A DNA stretch of 11,945 nt, taken from positions 1-11,945 of the forward strand of contig JALLAZ010000816.1 in assembly GCA_036939755.1 (NCBI GenBank). Reading direction: 5' to 3'. Numbering within the stretch: position 1 is the first letter of the stretch; every line of letters starts with the position of its first letter. Origin of the DNA: Stephanodiscus triporus (taxonomy: Eukaryota; Bacillariophyta; Thalassiosirophyceae; Thalassiosirales; Thalassiosiraceae). The notes under the pieces are model-generated. The model saw only the letters and a list, made by a program, of their open reading frames with translations. It did not search any database and was not told the DNA's origin. The position numbers and the translations under genes are program-made. Below, piece after piece: positions 8,188 to 11,945 of this stretch.

Positions 8188-9102
8188 TTATACCTGTGTG
8201 TACCTCATTCGAGTCTTGACGGTGCTCGTCGGAAATTCCATCCCCGCAATGCCATCTAGAACTCTATGGGTGGTAGCAATCTCAATGCAATCCAATATTC
8301 TCTTCCCTGTAACGTCATCATATCCGCGACGAAATCGCCTACGTAACCTGACAGCTCGGTATATAGACGCCCCCCCAAACACCCCACCGGCCGACGATAG
8401 TATTCGATACACCTCATCCGAACCAAATCCCGAATCTGTCGGCAATTCATTCTTGCGTTGTACTATCTTGATATTCACTGCATCATTGTTGCGCGCATAC
8501 TCGAGCGAATCGCCTTTGTCATCCCAATGTACGTCATCTCTTGCCAAGCCGGTTCTAGACGACAGTTCATACCCCCGATCTAAAATCGCAGCCTGCAACA
8601 ATTTTCCATCATATTCGTAATATGCATCCTTCATTGTCTCGGGCGGCGCAATAAAGATCGCTTCGTAGACCTCCGTCGACTTGGAAGTAAACGCTCGATC
8701 GTCAGACCCGCCCAATAACTTCCATGCGAGAGCTGCCTGGCCGAGGTCGCCCTCGACGGAGGTGACAATTCGCTGTACCTTCCAATTGGTGTCGACCATA
8801 GAGGACGGGTAGAACGCGTCCGAGTACGTTAGACGTTGCGGAGACAGTAAGTCTAACCCACCTCCGACTTCCTCTACCCGAACTTTTCCCGAGGAAGTCT
8901 CGATTGGCGCCATTGGCGCCGCCTTGACAAATTTTGGTGCGACGAGGAGATGCGAGGAGGATGCCGCGCCGATAAGACCAAGGAGAGCTTTTCGTCGACA
9001 TAACGTTCGTTGGCGACTCGGCGGGGCGCTATCGCGCCAGCTGAGGATGGTATCGTGAAAGCATAGCGACGCGACCAGGCGCATGCAATGCTTAGTCTTC
9101 AT
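8188..9102 (-). CDS. Probable thylakoid-lumen protein, DUF6816-like
   Basis: A single-exon 304-aa frame. The N-terminus has a plastid transit-like Ser/Arg region followed by a twin-arginine segment (LCRRKALLGLIGAASSS, RR at 36-37) and an AxA-like cleavage region (VKAAP), which suggests Tat-dependent transfer to the thylakoid lumen after plastid import. The mature part contains LTYSDAFYPSSMVDTNWKV, ALAWKLLGG and a C-terminal PTSTVKTRMRYTQ. These resemble a conserved family of cyanobacterial and plastid proteins of unknown function (DUF6816: a Pro-x-W-type lipocalin-like start and a PTSTxxTRxR end), as I recall it. The first hydrophobic stretch expected of a diatom ER signal (CMRLVASLCF) is weak, so the start may be misplaced or an upstream exon missed. 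It lies 86 bp tail-to-tail from the AT-hook gene and 141 bp head-to-head from the MYND gene. Confidence 0.55.
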   Translation of the reverse strand: MKTKHCMRLVASLCFHDTILSWRDSAPPSRQRTLCRRKALLGLIGAASSSHLLVAPKFVKAAPMAPIETSSGKVRVEEVGGGLDLLSPQRLTYSDAFYPSSMVDTNWKVQRIVTSVEGDLGQAALAWKLLGGSDDRAFTSKSTEVYEAIFIAPPETMKDAYYEYDGKLLQAAILDRGYELSSRTGLARDDVHWDDKGDSLEYARNNDAVNIKIVQRKNELPTDSGFGSDEVYRILSSAGGVFGGASIYRAVRLRRRFRRGYDDVTGKRILDCIEIATTHRVLDGIAGMEFPTSTVKTRMRYTQV

Positions 9103-9243
9103 TCTTTTCAGGCCCTGGTTCCTGGTTTTAGTGCACCGATAGGCTGAGGTCTCCCCCTTTCGACGGTGCGCGCTACCTATCGTACCTATCTACCTACAAA
9201 CACGACACCGCTCCCAGCACCCAGCGGACATCAACATCAGAAG
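9103..9243. promoter_or_regulatory. Compact 141-bp divergent promoter, DUF6816-like and MYND genes
   Basis: Two ATG codons face apart across only 141 bp, so the core promoters must overlap or be shared. On the plus strand it contains TACCTATC at 9174-9181, TACCTATC at 9183-9190 and TACCTACA at 9191-9198, a small direct-repeat array that is either promoter or leader sequence of the MYND gene. Confidence 0.5.
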
Positions 9244-9615
9244 ATGACGACTGCCGACAGCACCAAGTGTGCCGTTTGCAACGAGCCAGCATCGAAAAGA
9301 TGCCAACGGTGCAAGAGCTCGTGGTACTGCTGCCGGGAGCACCAGGTGTCCGATTGGCAATCGCACAAGGCGCGCTGCAAAGCCACTAGCCTCGAAGAAA
9401 TGCTGGCAGAAGCTTTGGCAAAGCTCGAAGCAGCGGGTGGCAAGGAGTGGCGACGGGAGGTATTGACGCCGATGATTCTCCCCGGAGAAGATTACGAAGA
9501 TGATGACGATGCCGGTCCGCCGACGACGAAACCGCATAAATATCTAAACGAATTGTTGAAAGTTGGAGAACTTAAATACCTACTTGGTCAGTATGACGAG
9601 GCCGGTAGTATATAA
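9244..9615 (+). CDS. Short MYND zinc-finger protein, probably truncated
   Basis: This 123-aa frame starts at the first ATG. Residues 9-45 form a MYND zinc finger: C9-x2-C12-x7-C20-x2-C23, then YC at 28-29, H33, Q34, W38, H41 and C45. The fifth-to-sixth ligand pair is C-x3-H rather than C-x3-C. MYND fingers usually mediate protein-protein contacts. A predicted helix (LEEMLAEALAKLEAAGG) and an acidic linker follow, then KYLNELLKVGELKYLLGQYDEA, which looks like the start of a TPR-type helical repeat, cut off by TAA at 9613-9615. The same frame is open again after that stop for about 100 nt, and a further frame continues to 9889, so the gene is either disrupted or has an unrecognised intron. Confidence 0.7.
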   Translation: MTTADSTKCAVCNEPASKRCQRCKSSWYCCREHQVSDWQSHKARCKATSLEEMLAEALAKLEAAGGKEWRREVLTPMILPGEDYEDDDDAGPPTTKPHKYLNELLKVGELKYLLGQYDEAGSI

Positions 9616-9889
9616 GCATATCATGTGGCCATGCATGATCCACGACATGGCCGATCCATTGACAACCCGTCCACTTTTGCCGTGGCGCACAAGATGATTG
9701 TGGTTAAAGTCGGACAAGGAAGATCTATTGAAAGTGGCTCACAGCATGGCTGAGCAAACTACCATGATGCCCGGATGCCCTGCTTACATCGTTAAAGACT
9801 TGAACAATGCTGCCACAGCCATGCGCAAGAAAGGGATGGAAGTGACGAGTATCATGGATGCGTTTAAGAATATGAGGATGGGTTATTAG
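9616..9889 (+). pseudogene. Broken or mis-spliced 3' part of the MYND/TPR-like gene
   Basis: After the TAA, the MYND frame reads on with protein-like sequence (SIDNPSTFAVAHKMIVVK) to about 9709. From about 9704 the +1 frame takes over with LKSDKEDLLKVAHSMAEQ through PGCPAYIVKDLNNAATAMRKK to a TAG at 9889. The two pieces read naturally as one helical domain split by a single-base shift, which would make this a pseudogene with two lesions or a sequencing error. Alternatively, a 118-nt intron at 9605-9722 (GTAGTA donor, GGAAG acceptor, phase 1) would remove both lesions and join YDEA to DLLKVAHS; its acceptor lacks a pyrimidine tract. I cannot decide between these from sequence alone. Confidence 0.45.
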
Positions 9890-9911
9890 CTATTCTGCTA
9901 GTCCGAGAAGT

Positions 9912-9926
9912 GGAACGTTCGAGAAA
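9912..9926. promoter_or_regulatory. Three-unit heat shock element-like site
   Basis: The sequence gGAAcgTTCgaGAAa fits the canonical nGAAnnTTCnnGAAn array exactly, with a partial fourth unit after it. It lies just 3' of the MYND gene rather than in an obvious promoter, so it may be a chance match. Confidence 0.3.
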
Positions 9927-10103
9927 ACTCCACAGCTATAATCAAACAGTTGTTCTAGATATGGCCGCGCGTCTTGCGGCTAGTTTACCTCTAGGTGATA
10001 GAATTGGCAGGAGAGATTTTCCCTTGGGTGTTTGGAATGAGTTGCCGTCAACACAATCTCATTTACTAACATAAATACTAATACAACCATATCTTTCTAG
10101 TGG

Positions 10104-10153
10104 AGGAATGATTGCGAGGGTCTACATGAGACCCACGCAAAGAAATCATTCCT
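10104..10153. other. 50-nt imperfect stem-loop
   Basis: AGGAATGA (10104-10111) pairs with TCATTCCT (10146-10153), TTGCG with CGCAA (10136-10140), and GGGTCT (10118-10123) with AGACCC (10129-10134) around a 5-nt loop. One A-A mismatch and a 5-nt bulge on the 3' side (10141-10145) interrupt 19 base pairs. It lies about 215 nt past the MYND region stop and about 290 nt past the TrhO stop on the other strand. Confidence 0.6.
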
Positions 10154-10441
10154 TATCCTTCTATTGCACGAAATCAAGAAATGCAAGAGATGCCTATCAA
10201 CCCGCCTCCTCCAAATATTGATCAATGTGAGTGTTGCCAGGGAACTCAAAATCCCTCGCTTTAATTCGACAGTCTTCCACCAGGTAGATATCTTTTCACG
10301 TGTACAATAGAATGCTTTTGAAGCTCTCTCGACTCACCCGACGCCTAAGAATGAGTGATCAGAGGGGACGGCGCGGGAACGGCGCCACCAGGGGGAGGGG
10401 GGGCGAGAACTCGCTCGGAACATCGATCCGCGACGTCGATT

Positions 10442-11945
10442 TCACATTGTTTTTCGACTTCTGACTCCCGAGACGCAGCCCCGATCCTGAAAATGGGCCC
10501 TGCCCTCCCTCTCGCATATTTTCACCTGCCTTTCCCTCTCCGCGAATCGCTCCAGCGATTCCCTCGTCGTCGAGGCGTGACACCTCGGGCACGTCAGGCC
10601 TGGCAGGTAGTAACGTCCCGTGTCGTCGTCGCGACGAGGTCGGGGGAGGTCGGGTATCCACCGCGCCAACTCTCTGTAACGCATCTCCTCCTCCCACTCG
10701 TTTCCACCTTTGCCGTCGTTCGCGCCTTCCTCGTCGACGATGTCGTCGGCGAAATCGTCATCGTCCGAACGCGACGACGACGACGACGACGGCAACAGCA
10801 ATCGACGATCCATCGGGCCCCTGCAGCCGTGACACGAGACGTACCTCGTCGACGGCCCGAGCCCCGCCGTGACCGCGACGCGGTTGTCAAACACGAAGCA
10901 CTCCCCGCGGAACGTGGACGTTCCCGTCGTCGTCGTCGTCGTCGTCGTCGCATTCGTCGTCACCGTCGTCGTGCCGTCCTCCCCCCCCCCACCCGACGAC
11001 GTCGATCGTCCCGCGTCGACGGCGACGTTGACGCGATCGAGGTACGCGAGTATCCCCCCCTTGAGGTGATATATCGGCATATCCTTAGGAAAGAGTCCCG
11101 ATCGCATCGCGTAGGACGTGGCCTTCTCGCATCGTATCCCGCCCGTGCAGAACATGGCGATGGCCTTGGGGGGCGGCCTCCTCTTCCCCTTCCCCACCCT
11201 CGCGTCGTGATTCTTCTCCTTCCCCTCCCCGCGGTCTTCGTTCGCCTCCCCCGTCGTCGTCGACGTCGTCGTCGTCGTCGTCGTCGTCGTTTCCCGCCCG
11301 GCACTATCCGCCAACCCCCAGTCGTACTCCCCCGCGAGCCTCTCCAGCCGATCGGGGAATTCACCGAACTCGTTCGTTTTCGGATCGTACGCGCCGACGA
11401 ATGTCCCGACGTCCACCTCGTACCCGTTCCTGACGTCGATGACCAATACGTCCGGATCGTTCGTCGCCACCTCGTCCCACATCTCGGGCGACACGTACGT
11501 ACCCCTCGCCGACGTAGGATCCGCGACGGTACGCCATCGCGGGCCCAAGGTCACGATCTCGTTCTTGATCCTGACCTTGAGCCGTCGGAACGCGTGTCCG
11601 TCGTCGACATCCCGGACGCTCGCCCTGGTCATCATGTCCGGACCGCCGAGGAGGGGATGGGTCGTCAGGTATCTCGATACCGGATCGTCGTCGTCGTCCC
11701 ACCCCTCGTCCAACTCCCCCTCGTCTACGTCGCGATTGCGATCGCGACGACTTGACGAGCGCGGCGACGGAAACGGATAGCAGACCGTGCCGTTGACGCC
11801 CTCGGGCGCGATCAGGATCGTTCCCGAGACGTCGTGCTCGCGGAGCTCGGCGAGCAATTCCGATCGGAGTCGGACGAGGGACGGCGGCGGCGTGGAGGAG
11901 GAGGAGGAGGAGGGGGGGGAGAGGACCTCGTCGTGGTCGTGGTCG
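10442..11945 (-). CDS. trhO: TrhO/YceA-type rhodanese-domain tRNA uridine(34) hydroxylase (5' partial)
   Basis: The frame is open from the right edge to the stop at 10442, giving about 500 visible residues; the true start is outside. Family hallmarks occur in order: GTILIAPEGVNGTV, LKVRIKNEIVTLG, GTYVSPEMWDEV, a rhodanese domain with VLVIDVRNGYEVDVGTF, catalytic loop MFCTGGIRCEKA (Cys codon at 11147-11149), YHLKGGILAYL, GECFVFDNRVAV, then a zinc-ribbon-like pair CHGC and CPRC and FAERERQ. Bacterial TrhO uses molecular oxygen to convert U34 of certain tRNAs to 5-hydroxyuridine. In this eukaryote the protein may act in an organelle or the cytosol; the N-terminal end needed to judge targeting is missing. 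The visible upstream part is Asp/His, Pro and Ser low-complexity sequence. Thr- and Asp-rich insertions coded by (GTC/GAC)n interrupt the domains without breaking the frame. The C-terminal tail after FAERERQ is unremarkable. Confidence 0.93.
   Translation of the reverse strand, partial: DHDHDEVLSPPSSSSSSTPPPSLVRLRSELLAELREHDVSGTILIAPEGVNGTVCYPFPSPRSSSRRDRNRDVDEGELDEGWDDDDDPVSRYLTTHPLLGGPDMMTRASVRDVDDGHAFRRLKVRIKNEIVTLGPRWRTVADPTSARGTYVSPEMWDEVATNDPDVLVIDVRNGYEVDVGTFVGAYDPKTNEFGEFPDRLERLAGEYDWGLADSAGRETTTTTTTTTSTTTGEANEDRGEGKEKNHDARVGKGKRRPPPKAIAMFCTGGIRCEKATSYAMRSGLFPKDMPIYHLKGGILAYLDRVNVAVDAGRSTSSGGGGEDGTTTVTTNATTTTTTTTGTSTFRGECFVFDNRVAVTAGLGPSTRYVSCHGCRGPMDRRLLLPSSSSSSRSDDDDFADDIVDEEGANDGKGGNEWEEEMRYRELARWIPDLPRPRRDDDTGRYYLPGLTCPRCHASTTRESLERFAERERQVKICEREGRAHFQDRGCVSGVRSRKTM
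11252..11291 (-). repeat. (CGT/GTC)n microsatellite coding poly-Thr
   Basis: A nearly pure GTC repeat, read as ACG on the coding strand, gives a Thr run just before the rhodanese active-site loop in the TrhO-like protein. A similar tract at about 10926-10950 codes another Thr run, and one at about 10771-10790 lies in a Ser run. Confidence 0.85.

Larger units (their letters stand above)
9890..10441. other. Tail-to-tail intergenic region with a stem-loop and a heat shock element-like site
   Basis: The 552 bp between the MYND gene and the TrhO gene should contain both 3' UTRs. No coding frame of protein-like character was found. Two structured items stand out and are listed separately: a GAA/TTC array at 9912-9926 and an imperfect 50-nt stem-loop at 10104-10153. 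The last ~80 bp next to the TrhO stop are GC-rich (GGGGGAGGGGGGG). Confidence 0.55.

Noticed and set aside
9604..9710. Programmed ribosomal frameshift or stop readthrough in the MYND gene
   Set aside because: Two separate events would be needed and no slippery heptamer or adjacent pseudoknot is apparent; decay, sequence error or an intron is simpler.
10104..10153. SECIS element for a selenoprotein
   Set aside because: ATGA and AGAA flank a helix, but the 5-nt apical loop lacks AA, the ATGA is also fully base-paired in the alternative fold, and no neighbouring frame has a convincing in-frame TGA for selenocysteine.
10355..11755. Long plus-strand frame (466 codons) opposite the TrhO gene
   Set aside because: It is Arg/Pro-rich low-complexity sequence, the antisense shadow of a GC-rich gene whose minus-strand frame has clear family motifs.
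1..11945. Bacterial, viral or mobile-element origin
   Set aside because: Spliceosomal introns, plastid leaders and a diatom-type HSF mark nuclear protist DNA; no transposase, integrase, terminal repeats or viral hallmark was seen.

Overview
The window looks like nuclear DNA of a photosynthetic stramenopile, most likely a diatom. The reasons are short GT-AG introns (96-163 nt), a heat shock factor of diatom type, a plastid preprotein with a signal peptide followed by an ASAFAP-like site, a second preprotein with a Tat-like lumen signal, and many trinucleotide repeats inside coding regions. I see no transposon, tRNA, rRNA, CRISPR array or bacterial operon. Species was not determined, and no search was run.

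Layout, left to right: (1) the C-terminal end of an unrecognised protein with a poly-Ser tract (+, cut by the left edge); (2) a three-exon heat shock factor (-); (3) a three-exon B3GNTL1-type family 2 glycosyltransferase (+); (4) a two-exon plastid-targeted protein resembling red chlorophyll catabolite reductase (-); (5) a single-exon AT-hook, Pro-rich nuclear protein (+); (6) a probable thylakoid-lumen protein of the DUF6816 type (-); (7) a short MYND zinc-finger protein whose downstream coding region looks broken or mis-modelled (+); (8) a TrhO/YceA-type rhodanese tRNA hydroxylase (-, cut by the right edge).

The eight genes alternate strand perfectly, giving three head-to-head pairs (gaps of 556, 324 and 141 bp) and four tail-to-tail pairs. 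There is no shared pathway across the window. Two neighbouring minus-strand genes (4 and 6) are probably plastid proteins. The most interesting items are the divergent recognition helix and His-rich tail of the HSF, the in-frame stopless introns of the glycosyltransferase, the disrupted MYND gene, and a 50-nt stem-loop in the 3' region between genes 7 and 8. I found no clear evidence for a wholly new multi-gene system; the region reads as ordinary compact protist chromosome with several lineage-specific proteins.
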